DNA of 64,000 nt from Atrina japonica (taxonomy: Eukaryota > Mollusca > Bivalvia > Pterioida > Pinnidae): contig BROG01000245.1 in NCBI GenBank assembly GCA_030159075.1, positions 834,501 through 898,500 on the forward strand, given 5' to 3'. Within the stretch, counting starts at the first letter, position 1, and every line of letters begins with the position of its first letter. The position numbers and the translations under genes were made by a program. The notes below the pieces were generated by a model. It saw only the letters and a program-made list of their open reading frames with translations, did no database searches and had not been told where the DNA came from. This document shows positions 36,092 through 42,690 of the stretch, in pieces.

Positions 36092-36754
36092 ATGACCGAG
36101 AGTCATCGTGTTCACATCTTGTATTTGACATCTATCAATATGAAACCAACGAAAAGAGAAAATGACATGACTAAAGACGCGAGAAAAGAAGACATGAAAA
36201 GACGAAAGGGGTGGAAAGGGGAGAAACAGAGAGAAGAGAAACAGAGAGAAGAAGAAGAGAAACAGAGAGAAGAAGGGAAACAGAGAGAAGAAGAAGAAGA
36301 AGAACAGAGAGAAAGAATAGGGGAAACGATGGAAGGACAGGAAAAGATAGAAGGAGATAAAAAGTCAGAAGGACAGAGAGATGAAGGAAAAGAACAGAGA
36401 ATGAAAAGAAAAGAGGGACGTCCACGCAAAGTATCCGTAGAGAGAACAAAAGAACAAAGAGAAGAAGAAGAAAAGGGACAGAGGGAAGGAGTGAAAAGGG
36501 AACGACCACGAAAAGTAGAACAGGAAGAAATACCTCATGATATTTTAATGTTTCTACGACAATGGTTAAGCGATTGTCGTCAGTCTCCCATGTACGGTGA
36601 CACCTTTCATTTACAATTAAATGATAATAATGGCAATCGAGCAGGTATGATGTATCATGTGCATAAAGAACAACGACAAGTAGCATGGGATCCTTTTGGT
36701 CATCATGTAGACGTACCGATGATACAATTTGTGTTTCAGGACAAAAAAACGTAG
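36092..36754 (+). CDS. Arg/Glu-rich low-complexity protein with conserved-looking C-terminal domain (unknown)
   Basis: About 220 codons, uninterrupted. Starts at 36,092 or 36,140 (MKPTKREND) are both possible. Residues about 25-145 are a charged repeat of EKQREE type, predicted as a long helix or coiled coil, with two GRPRKV/ERPRKV motifs resembling minor-groove-binding AT hooks. The last 70 residues (IPHDILMFLRQWLSDCRQSP to the C-terminus) have normal composition and look globular. No family is recognised. It starts 32 bp after the minor capsid stop. An AT-hook-like basic protein in a virus-like element could be a DNA-packaging or core protein; this is inference. Confidence 0.6.
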   Translation: MTESHRVHILYLTSINMKPTKRENDMTKDARKEDMKRRKGWKGEKQREEKQREEEEKQREEGKQREEEEEEQRERIGETMEGQEKIEGDKKSEGQRDEGKEQRMKRKEGRPRKVSVERTKEQREEEEKGQREGVKRERPRKVEQEEIPHDILMFLRQWLSDCRQSPMYGDTFHLQLNDNNGNRAGMMYHVHKEQRQVAWDPFGHHVDVPMIQFVFQDKKT

Positions 36755-36802
36755 ATAAATATGATTTTTTAGTTCTGATCTAAAAATAGATTTTATGAAC
36801 CA

Positions 36803-36810
36803 TATAAAAA
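36803..36810 (+). promoter_or_regulatory. TATA box of the BIR gene
   Basis: TATAAAAA lies 51 bp before ATG 36,854. The nearer ATG at 36,821 would precede the expected transcription start, which favours 36,854. Confidence 0.6.
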
Positions 36811-36853
36811 GGGAGTGAGAATGCACATCAGGGACCATTCACTCTCAGACACG

Positions 36854-37399
36854 ATGGAAAGAACATCAAGTATGGAAACTTTATTTTCATTTACGATGGA
36901 TGCTAGTCAGACCGTCACGGATAGTGCTCCCATGAACCGAGACATGATGGATAGTGTACCACGAGTTCATCGAGTAGAAGTAGATAGTGTACCACGAGCT
37001 CATCGGGTTGAAGTGGATAGCGTACCGAGAGTCAATTTGATAGAAATGACAAGGACTCCACCTACCGAAAGGAGACAAGGTGTGACCACTTTTAAACTAA
37101 GACCTGCTACCGTCAGAGGGTTATCGTTTCATCAGGAATTAAGAATACCTTTAGCCTTGCCTAATTTTTGTACGTATGAATCCAGGTACCTGACGTTTAA
37201 AGATCATTGGCCCAAATATCTACCGGGACCTAAACAGACAGAATTAGCCAGAGCAGGATTTGTGTATTTAGGGAAAAGTGACCACGTTCAGTGTTTTTCT
37301 TGTGGCATCTGTTTAAAAGATTGGGAATGGAGCGATAATGCTTTTACAGAACATCGACGTTGGTCTAAAGATTGTGCTTTCAGTCAATTGCTGATATAA
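36854..37399 (+). CDS. BIR-domain (inhibitor-of-apoptosis-type) protein carried by Polinton B
   Basis: 181 residues, uninterrupted. The N-terminal third has a 13-residue repeat (DSVPRVHRVEV, DSVPRAHRVEV, DSVPRVNLIEM). The C-terminal ~75 residues are one BIR zinc domain. It opens YESRYLTFKDHWP, contains the GxxYxG-like AGFVYLGKSDHVQCFSC core, and fits C-x2-C-x16-H-x6-C exactly (CFSC ... EHRRWSKDC). No RING, UBA or CARD follows. BIR domains in IAPs bind caspases or IAP-binding motifs, and single-BIR proteins also occur in insect and mollusc viruses. A role in blocking death of the infected cell is inference. Poly(A) of about 28 nt follows the stop within 12 bp. Confidence 0.88.
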   Translation: MERTSSMETLFSFTMDASQTVTDSAPMNRDMMDSVPRVHRVEVDSVPRAHRVEVDSVPRVNLIEMTRTPPTERRQGVTTFKLRPATVRGLSFHQELRIPLALPNFCTYESRYLTFKDHWPKYLPGPKQTELARAGFVYLGKSDHVQCFSCGICLKDWEWSDNAFTEHRRWSKDCAFSQLLI

Positions 37400-37404
37400 A
37401 CATA

Positions 37405-37432
37405 ACAAAAAAAAAAAAAAAAAAAAAAAAAA
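37405..37432 (+). repeat. Long A homopolymer after the BIR gene
   Basis: A run of about 28 A starts 8 nt after the TAA, with no upstream AATAAA. Confidence 0.85.
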
Positions 37433-37514
37433 ACCCTGTGTGGAGCCTCCCTTCTGGGAACATCCAAGTGGCTGACGGGAACGAGTCTAAATATAGAATA
37501 AGAAGAAGAACGGC

Positions 37515-37521
37515 TATAAAG
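37515..37521 (+). promoter_or_regulatory. TATA box of the CCHC gene
   Basis: TATAAAG lies 53 bp upstream of ATG 37,568. Confidence 0.55.
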
Positions 37522-37567
37522 TAAAGTGAAGTGCAGTGACCAAACATCATTTGAATCAGTCATCAAC

Positions 37568-37750
37568 ATGAGTTATCCAGGCTTGTCACAGACGCACCCA
37601 AATTATTCACCTAATATTACACCTTACCTAGAAGGGGCCGATGAGTTTGATGAAGTTCTCAAAACTTTAGACCAGTTGCAAGAAAAACAAGAAAATGATG
37701 CGACCCAGGGAATGTTACGTGATGCCTTGCTATCCACATTACAGAAATGA
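37568..37750 (+). CDS. ORF1 of zinc-knuckle gene: acidic 60-residue protein
   Basis: MSYPGLSQTHPNYSPNITPY opens an acidic, Leu/Gln-rich helical segment (FDEVLKTLDQLQEKQEN). The TGA at 37,748-37,750 overlaps the ATG of the next frame as ATGA. The two frames may be one protein split by an indel, or two products linked by reinitiation or frameshifting. Confidence 0.6.
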   Translation: MSYPGLSQTHPNYSPNITPYLEGADEFDEVLKTLDQLQEKQENDATQGMLRDALLSTLQK

Positions 37751-38145
37751 GGGAAGAACTCACGACTATTACAACTACTCTGAAAGAATTGAAGGATAAC
37801 GTACAGCCAGGAGTCAGAACATCATATATGGGGTACGAATATAAGCCTACGCTACAGACTCATCCTTGTTTCATTTGTGGTGAAATTGGACATTGGTCTC
37901 CTAGATGTCCTAAGAATAACGAGTCGGCAACAACACCAACAACATCAGTAAGAGTAAAACCTGAGAACAAAGTAGACAATCGATCTCGTCAATCGGACCA
38001 GTGTTATAAATGTCATCAGTCAGGTCATTGGGCTTATGAATGTCCCGAACAGACTTCAACAGGGGTCAAACGTAAACTCAACTTGATGCTCAAGAAGGGA
38101 GGCAAAGCCACCAAGAAAGGGAAAGTGGAAACCGAACAGCAGTGA
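37747..38145 (+). CDS. ORF2 of zinc-knuckle gene: double CCHC protein
   Basis: 132 residues. A helical start (REELTTITTTLKELKDNVQP) is followed by two retroviral-type zinc knuckles, CFICGEIGHWSPRC (37,869-37,910) and CYKCHQSGHWAYEC (38,002-38,043), both C-x2-C-x4-H-x4-C. A Lys-rich tail (KKGGKATKKGKVETEQQ) ends the protein. Such knuckles bind single-stranded nucleic acid, as in retroviral nucleocapsid and CNBP. They are not standard in Polintons, so a nucleocapsid-like or mRNA-binding role is inference. Downstream at 38,194-38,212 lies the motif shared with Polinton A. Confidence 0.75.
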   Translation: MREELTTITTTLKELKDNVQPGVRTSYMGYEYKPTLQTHPCFICGEIGHWSPRCPKNNESATTPTTSVRVKPENKVDNRSRQSDQCYKCHQSGHWAYECPEQTSTGVKRKLNLMLKKGGKATKKGKVETEQQ

Positions 38146-38815
38146 TTGTGTTTTTAGTACTGTTTATCATGTAAATACGTTTAGTGTCACAGCGTCAAGG
38201 AATCCGAACCGACCGATCTAGGACAAAAGCTGACGTTCTTTTGCTCCGTGCTGTATGGGCAAGATCAACCGTAGTAGTGAGACAAAGTGACTCAAAGTTT
38301 TGTGATGAACGTTTTAACATGAGTTAATGTTTTCAAAGTTAATGTTCTCATAGTTCATTCTTATGTATTGTACATAGTCACAGAAAGTGAATCAGTGTTC
38401 TCATAGTTAATGTTCTGATAGTTAATGTTCTCATAGTTCATGCTTATGTATTGTACATAGTCACAGAGGGACGGCCCTAATCCTCTGTCGACTATCTAAA
38501 ACGTTTTTAGCGGGGCATTAAACTTATTAAAAATGATCTGGTGTTTGTGTATTTATGACTAAAAGGTGTACACGTTTAGAGTACACTTAGAGTTTAAACC
38601 TACTGGTATAAGGTGTACACTAAGAGTACACTTAGAGTCCTGCTCTAGTATCTACAAGGTAGACATAAAGGAGTGATCTAATGTAAAAAACAAAACTACA
38701 AAACTATGAGTAGAAGGAGATCAAGAGTAAAAGTGTAACACTTAGAGTGAGATACAGAGAAAGAGATACAGAATAAGGGTATACAAAGGATCTATGTTTT
38801 ATTACTGCTCTAATC
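38146..38815. other. Polinton B intergenic region with short direct repeats
   Basis: Contains GTCAAGGAATCCGAACCGA (38,194-38,212, shared with Polinton A). Two ~50-bp copies around TTATGTATTGTACATAGTCA (38,360-38,385 and 38,440-38,465) and two GGTGTACAC..AGTACACTTAGAGT units (38,567-38,640) follow. No gene. Confidence 0.6.
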
Positions 38816-38817
38816 AG

Positions 38818-39078
38818 TCATAGGTTTCTTTTCGTAAAAGTTAGGTGGCCCTGAAAAGGGCCGTTTTTTTGTGTTTTAGGCTTTATATGCCATGGCATAA
38901 AAAAGCATTTTGTCCGTTTTCTCTGCCGTCTTTCTCTTTTTCTTTTTTCAAGCTTCACGAGCTCAATCCATTCGTCGATATTCGATAACCACCCCACCTT
39001 TCTTCCAACTGTATCGGCACATATCAACCATTCTTCTTTTTCTTGTACTTCGCCCCACATGTTTACACAGTCAGCCAT
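38818..39078 (-). CDS. Small basic protein 2 (unknown), probably frame-shifted at its end
   Basis: MADCVNMWGEVQEKEEWLIC begins at ATG 39,078. A lysine/arginine-rich segment (KLEKRKRERRQRKRTKC) follows at about residues 42-58. As read, the frame runs through the histone-type stem-loop to 38,818. Another frame has a stop at about 38,897, before the stem-loop, and a T-run at about 38,902-38,907 lies between. An indel there is therefore likely. The gene diverges from the one at 39,199, with 120 bp between starts. The function is unknown; the basic tract suggests nucleic-acid binding or nuclear targeting. Confidence 0.5.
   Translation of the reverse strand: MADCVNMWGEVQEKEEWLICADTVGRKVGWLSNIDEWIELVKLEKRKRERRQRKRTKCFFMPWHIKPKTQKNGPFQGHLTFTKRNL
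38847..38862 (-). terminator. Histone-type 3' stem-loop 2
   Basis: Minus strand GGCCCTTTTCAGGGCC, preceded by AAAAAAAC and followed by ACC, matching the animal histone mRNA consensus in stem, TTTC loop and flanks. A downstream GAAAAGAAACC (minus, 38,823-38,833) resembles the histone downstream element. Confidence 0.85.
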
Positions 39079-39120
39079 GATCAAACAATGACTATAGACT
39101 CTGAGACATACTCGGCAGGG

Positions 39121-39132
39121 TGTGACGTCACA
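39121..39132. promoter_or_regulatory. CRE/ATF-type palindrome in a divergent promoter
   Basis: TGTGACGTCACA lies centrally between the starts at 39,078 (minus) and 39,199 (plus). Confidence 0.6.
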
Positions 39133-39198
39133 CATCGCGTGAGCGTTTCTTCTTCTCCTTCTTGTTGAACATCGCTTAGTGAAAAAACAAAAACCAAA

Positions 39199-39558
39199 AT
39201 GGAGAGCATCTATAGAGAAGCTATTTACAGAATTATTCTGTTACAACAGAAGACCAAGTGGCGTACAATGAAGTGTAATCGTTACTATCAGAGTCTACTG
39301 ACGAAACTGAATCTGAGATGGAGGCAACTGAAACATCAGCAAACGTCGCAGATAGTCAGAGATCAACTCGACCTGCAGTACCGACAGTGCTTAGAGTATT
39401 TGTCAGCGCAGTATGTTTCTACTAGAAAACAGATTAGAACTAGTTTTCGTCAACTACAGATACCGATCATCATGACGATCAAGAGAAAGACAGATGATCT
39501 ACTGGAAGCAGAACGACGTTTACCTCTGAAAAAGAGAAGATGTTACTGTCAATATTAG
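39199..39558 (+). CDS. Small basic protein 3 (unknown), histone-type mRNA end
   Basis: 119 residues, uninterrupted, very basic and helical (MESIYREAIYRIILLQQKTK; then YYQSLLTKLNLRWRQLKHQQ). It ends in RRLPLKKRRCYCQY. The LPLKKRRC terminus resembles LPFKKRFC of the gene at 39,826-40,095. No histone fold or other family is recognised. The stop is followed after 13 nt by a consensus histone stem-loop. High Arg/Lys/Gln content suggests nucleic-acid binding, possibly packaging, but this is inference. Confidence 0.65.
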   Translation: MESIYREAIYRIILLQQKTKWRTMKCNRYYQSLLTKLNLRWRQLKHQQTSQIVRDQLDLQYRQCLEYLSAQYVSTRKQIRTSFRQLQIPIIMTIKRKTDDLLEAERRLPLKKRRCYCQY

Positions 39559-39571
39559 TAACCTAACTAAC

Positions 39572-39587
39572 GGCCCTTTTCAGGGCC
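39572..39587 (+). terminator. Histone-type 3' stem-loop 3
   Basis: GGCCCTTTTCAGGGCC with ACTAAC before and ACCCAAC after, a near-perfect animal histone mRNA consensus. A purine run GAAAAG follows at about 39,600. Confidence 0.88.
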
Positions 39588-39783
39588 ACCCAACTCATTA
39601 GAAAAGTAATCTAAACTGTATTGAGATATGCTACATCTACTACTCTATAAAACATAAACCCTATTACTCATTTTATTGTGTCATAAACCCTATAACTCAT
39701 TTAATTGTCTCATAAACCCTATAACTCATTTTATTATATACACTGCACATTCAGTTTAAGGTTTCTTCTCGTAAGATATAAGT

Positions 39784-39799
39784 GGTCCTGAAAAGGACC
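39784..39799 (-). terminator. Histone-type 3' stem-loop 4
   Basis: Minus strand GGTCCTTTTCAGGACC. The second stem pair is changed on both sides (T-A in place of C-G), so base pairing is preserved. CGAGAAGAAACC (minus, 39,760-39,771) follows. It lies 26 nt past the stop of the gene at 39,826-40,095. Confidence 0.88.
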
Positions 39800-39825
39800 G
39801 TTGTTTTTGGCATATCTGCCATGAT

Positions 39826-40095
39826 TCATGTACAGAATCTCTTTTTAAACGGCAAACACTTCTCATCCATTTGCTTACGTTTTCTCTCTTCTCTACCAAA
39901 CCGTAAAACAGAATTGAGAAGTACAATTCGTCTCAGGCGAACATCTTCTTTTCCCTGATGAAAGTTCAGATCAATCTTTCGTAACTTATCTTTAGTATCA
40001 CGAATAATCTGCCTAGTATCATATACAGGCTCGATTAGAATAGGTTCGATTTCTTGTTCCATAGTGTACTCCATAGTATACGCCATGTTTGACAT
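39826..40095 (-). CDS. Small basic protein 4 (unknown), histone-type mRNA end
   Basis: 89 residues, uninterrupted; starts at 40,095 or the next ATGs (40,086, 40,074). The N-terminus is acidic and Met/Tyr-rich (AYTMEYTMEQEIEPILIEPV). The middle is helical (DTRQIIRDTKDKLRKIDLNF), and the C-terminus is basic (FGREERKRKQMDEKCLPFKK) ending RFCT. It pairs divergently with the gene at 40,308. The C-terminal basic/Cys signature is shared with the gene at 39,199. No family is recognised. Confidence 0.62.
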   Translation of the reverse strand: MSNMAYTMEYTMEQEIEPILIEPVYDTRQIIRDTKDKLRKIDLNFHQGKEDVRLRRIVLLNSVLRFGREERKRKQMDEKCLPFKKRFCT

Positions 40096-40156
40096 TTTTT
40101 ATTTTTATCACTCTTAGACTGATTTCTCCTAGGCGTCTATCACTCTTGGCGTTTTC

Positions 40157-40258
40157 ATTGGTGGAATCACGTTGCCAACGATACATAGACCAATCATCAA
40201 AAAGGTCAAAGTTGACGAGGCGGAGTACGTCGCATGCACTATACTGCTCATATAAAAA
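40157..40258. promoter_or_regulatory. Divergent promoter with CCAAT boxes and TATA box
   Basis: ATTGGT (40,157), CCAAT (40,190-40,194) and TATAAAAA (40,251-40,258) lie between the starts at 40,095 (minus) and 40,308 (plus). CCAAT plus TATA is typical of replication-dependent histone promoters, though not unique to them. Confidence 0.5.
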
Positions 40259-40307
40259 GCCGTGCGCGTCTCATTTCACTGCGCTTCATATCAAGAAGAC
40301 ACACAAC

Positions 40308-40564
40308 ATGGCACAGCCAACAAAGCAAAGTTCGGAACTTGTGATTGATACCACTCTCTTTTGGGCGAGAAAGCCGCAGTACCTGTTGAAGACCCTGAAG
40401 ACGGCCTCCCAGGAGTGGGAGTATTTTGAGAAGCAAAAGGCCGGGATTACGAGAAGCAAAAGGCCGGGATGACGAGATTCTGTGAAGTTGCTGCGGCCCG
40501 TGCAGCAGCAGCAGAAAGGAAAAAGCTAGTGTGTTGTAGGGACTGCTGCTACTGCTGCCTATAA
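40308..40564 (+). pseudogene. Small protein 5 (unknown), broken by a 23-bp tandem duplication
   Basis: MAQPTKQSSELVIDTTLFWA starts the frame, which ends early at 40,472. A 23-bp unit (40,428-40,450) is repeated exactly but for one base at 40,451-40,473, shifting the frame. Past the duplication the other frame holds an Ala-rich run and a Cys-rich end (CCRDCCYCCL) closing at 40,562-40,564, 31 nt before a histone-type stem-loop. Basic residues followed by cysteines at the C-terminus echo the genes at 39,199 and 39,826. No family is recognised. Confidence 0.55.
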
Positions 40565-40595
40565 GGCACAGGGTTTTAACAACCCATCAACAAAC

Positions 40596-40611
40596 GGTCC
40601 TTTTCAGGGCC
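40596..40611 (+). terminator. Histone-type 3' stem-loop 5
   Basis: GGTCCTTTTCAGGGCC (one G-T/U pair in the stem) with CAAAC before and ACCTAAC after. CGAAAAGAAACC at 40,624-40,635 is a strong histone-downstream-element match. Confidence 0.88.
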
Positions 40612-40639
40612 ACCTAACTTACACGAAAAGAAACCTTAA

Positions 40640-41559
40640 CTGAAACTATGCAGTTTTTGTGATGTGTTATACTATAGTGGTAAGTCTAACCTATAGTAAG
40701 TAAGTTATTTCTTTTACTTGATTGATCAAATTTTATAAGATAGAAATTCAAAACGAGGCAATTCTAAAAATAGTAACATTAAAAACTTGAGAATAAGTTC
40801 AGTTAGACTACTGAGAGCTCATTTGGCAGCCGAAGCTCGAAGAGTCAACATCGTCAGAAAAATTGCGTGAGTGTTTAATTTTTTATTTTATATACAGTAG
40901 TACAAGAAATATAAAAACTTGTTGAAACGACGTAAGTGAACAACTTCATACTTTACACTTTACAACTTTTGTCACTTTGTCACTTGTGTTACTTGTGTCA
41001 CTTTGTTACTTGTGCTACTTGTGTCACTTTGTCACTTTTGTCACTTTGAGACTTCATAACTTAGAACGTTGCACACGTTGCAAACTTTGAAACATGAGAA
41101 CGGCACACACTTGATCACTTTGACAAACTTTGAGAACGACACAAACACTTGATCACTTTGACAAACTTTGAAACATGAGAACGGTACACACTTGATCACT
41201 TTGACAAACTTTGAGTACGTTACACACTTTCATGTTCTATGGTTCTCACTCCTGTCGTGAGATTAGTCAGTCCCTGAAAAACTAGATATCCCATGATTCC
41301 ATAGCCAAGATGGCTACCCTTCCTAACCTTTCTGTTTCACTACCCACCCTCCCTCTCTGGTTTAGTGCCTACAGCCTATAAAGAGTCATCACCCATTTTG
41401 TTTCACCCTATAGTCTATACAGAGTAATCTCCCTTTGTTTCACCTATACAGGCTATACAGAGTGATCTCCCTTTGCCCCATCTCTACAGTCTATACAGAG
41501 TAATCTCCCTTTGTTTCACCTATAGAGTCTATACAGAGTAATCTCCCTTTGTACATACT
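40640..41559. repeat. Polinton B right subterminal repeats
   Basis: 40,780-40,880 is one unit of the ~180-bp subterminal repeat. 40,965-41,060 is CACTTGTG/CACTTTGTCA-type short repeat. 41,090-41,230 has three units of CACACTTGATCACTTTGACA. 41,385-41,555 has four or five units of CTATACAGAGTAATCTCCCT. The last two are absent from the left end, so the termini are asymmetric inside the TIR. Confidence 0.75.
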
Positions 41560-42169
41560 CTACAAGTCTTAGTACAAGCTTGAGTCGAGCTCGGCCTACC
41601 GCTTCTCGCGCATGCGCACTTGTGCACTCTCACCGACGGTGGCGACACCTACTGCTGGTTTCACAAACCTGGAAAAACCCTAAGTTTCGGTTCTAAAAAT
41701 AGATTCACTCTCAGCTCAAAACTGGAAAAACCCAAAGTTTCGGTTCTAAAAATAGATTCACTCTCAGGTCAAAACTGGAAAAACCCAAAGTTTCGGTTCT
41801 AAAAATGGATTCACTCTCAGCTCAAAACTGGAAAAACCCAACTTCTCTCTCTAGCCGTTGACTTCTCGTGAACTCACGTGACCTCTCGTAACCTCTATTG
41901 ACCCCAACCTCTTGTTACGAAGGCTCTCATTGGCTCGTTAGCCAAGATGGCCGCCCCACAACCTTCCACTTCCGGTCATAGACACGCCTCCGAGCTCAAC
42001 GATTGGCTCTTTCTCCTTATTGCCATGACAACATGACCTCACTTCCGGTATGACGTCACAGGCGGCTCCATAGCACGCCATTTGAATTGACCAATCAGAA
42101 GCCAGCATTCTGATGATGTCATCAGTGGCGGTTAAATTCAAATGGCGTGCTATGGAGCTGCCTATAACT
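41560..42169 (+). repeat. Polinton B right TIR
   Basis: Inverse of 28,665-29,382, with three or four 54-bp units (GGTTCTAAAAATAGATTCAC, 41,680-41,840) against about two on the left. The terminal hairpin has arms at about 42,061-42,088 and 42,134-42,162. It ends GGAGCTGCCTATAACT. Confidence 0.9.
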
Positions 42170-42385
42170 ACTATTTATGTTTACTCGCGTTAAAGAGAAT
42201 TTAATTTGCTCAATTATAACGATTAATTAGATATATCGATATAACCCCTATGTCAACCATCGTTGCCAATGATCATTTGGTTATTATTAGTATAATGAAA
42301 TTTCATGTTCTGTTTCCATTATCAAACTGATGAAAATATTACATATAATGAAGCGCACAAACACACACACTGAAATTTCGAGATA

Positions 42386-42432
42386 TTATTATTATTATTA
42401 TTATTATTACTATTATTATTATTATTATTATT
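42386..42432. repeat. (ATT)n microsatellite
   Basis: ATT trinucleotide run. Confidence 0.95.
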
Positions 42433-42436
42433 ATAT

Positions 42437-42690
42437 ATTTCTACAATGCAATTTTCTACATTGCAGTTTTCTACGTTGCAATTTTCTGCATTTTCTACAA
42501 TGCTTTTTTCTACAATGCTATTTTCTACAATGCAGTTTTCTACAATGCAGTTTTCTACGTTGTAATTTTCTACAATGCTTTTTTCTACAATGCAGTTTTC
42601 TTTGGTGGCTAATTTTTGCCATGTCGACATTTTGTTATTTCGGGGCAAAAAGAGGACAGAACGAAAAGAAGAAAAGAGGACAAATAAACA
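42437..42690 (-). repeat. Dispersed element with 15-bp internal repeats, copy 2 (inverted)
   Basis: Inverted relative to 24,530-24,725: TTTTCTACAATGCAG-type 15-mers, then TTTGGTGGCTAATTTTTGCC, ATGTCGACATTTTG and AAGAGGACAGAACGAAAAGA. Confidence 0.85.

Larger units (their letters stand above)
28665..42169 (+). mobile_element. Polinton B: full-length-ended, adintovirus-like element, 13.5 kb
   Basis: The element starts with AGTTATAGGCAGCTCC and ends with the inverse GGAGCTGCCTATAACT. Its TIRs are about 600-720 bp (28,665-29,382 and 41,560-42,169). Inside are a family B DNA polymerase, a penton-like minor capsid protein, an Arg/Glu-rich protein, a BIR protein, a CCHC protein and five small genes. 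Integrase, major capsid, protease and packaging ATPase were searched for and not found. Polintons usually make 6-bp target duplications; none is evident here (GTGAGT on the left against ACTATT on the right). Most genes contain frame breaks but few stops within frames, so decay is recent or some breaks are assembly indels. Confidence 0.9.

Noticed and set aside
36171..36686. 171-codon Leu/Ser-rich minus-strand frame
   Set aside because: Mirror of the Arg/Glu-rich coding repeat on the plus strand.
38461..38490. Sixth histone-type stem-loop at GAGGGACGGCCCTAATCCTC
   Set aside because: The arms do not form the 6-bp stem with 4-nt loop and there is no gene end beside it.
39199..40564. Small stem-loop genes as divergent core histones
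   Set aside because: No histone-fold pattern, tail motifs or size match could be read. Only the RNA 3' ends and gene layout resemble histone genes.
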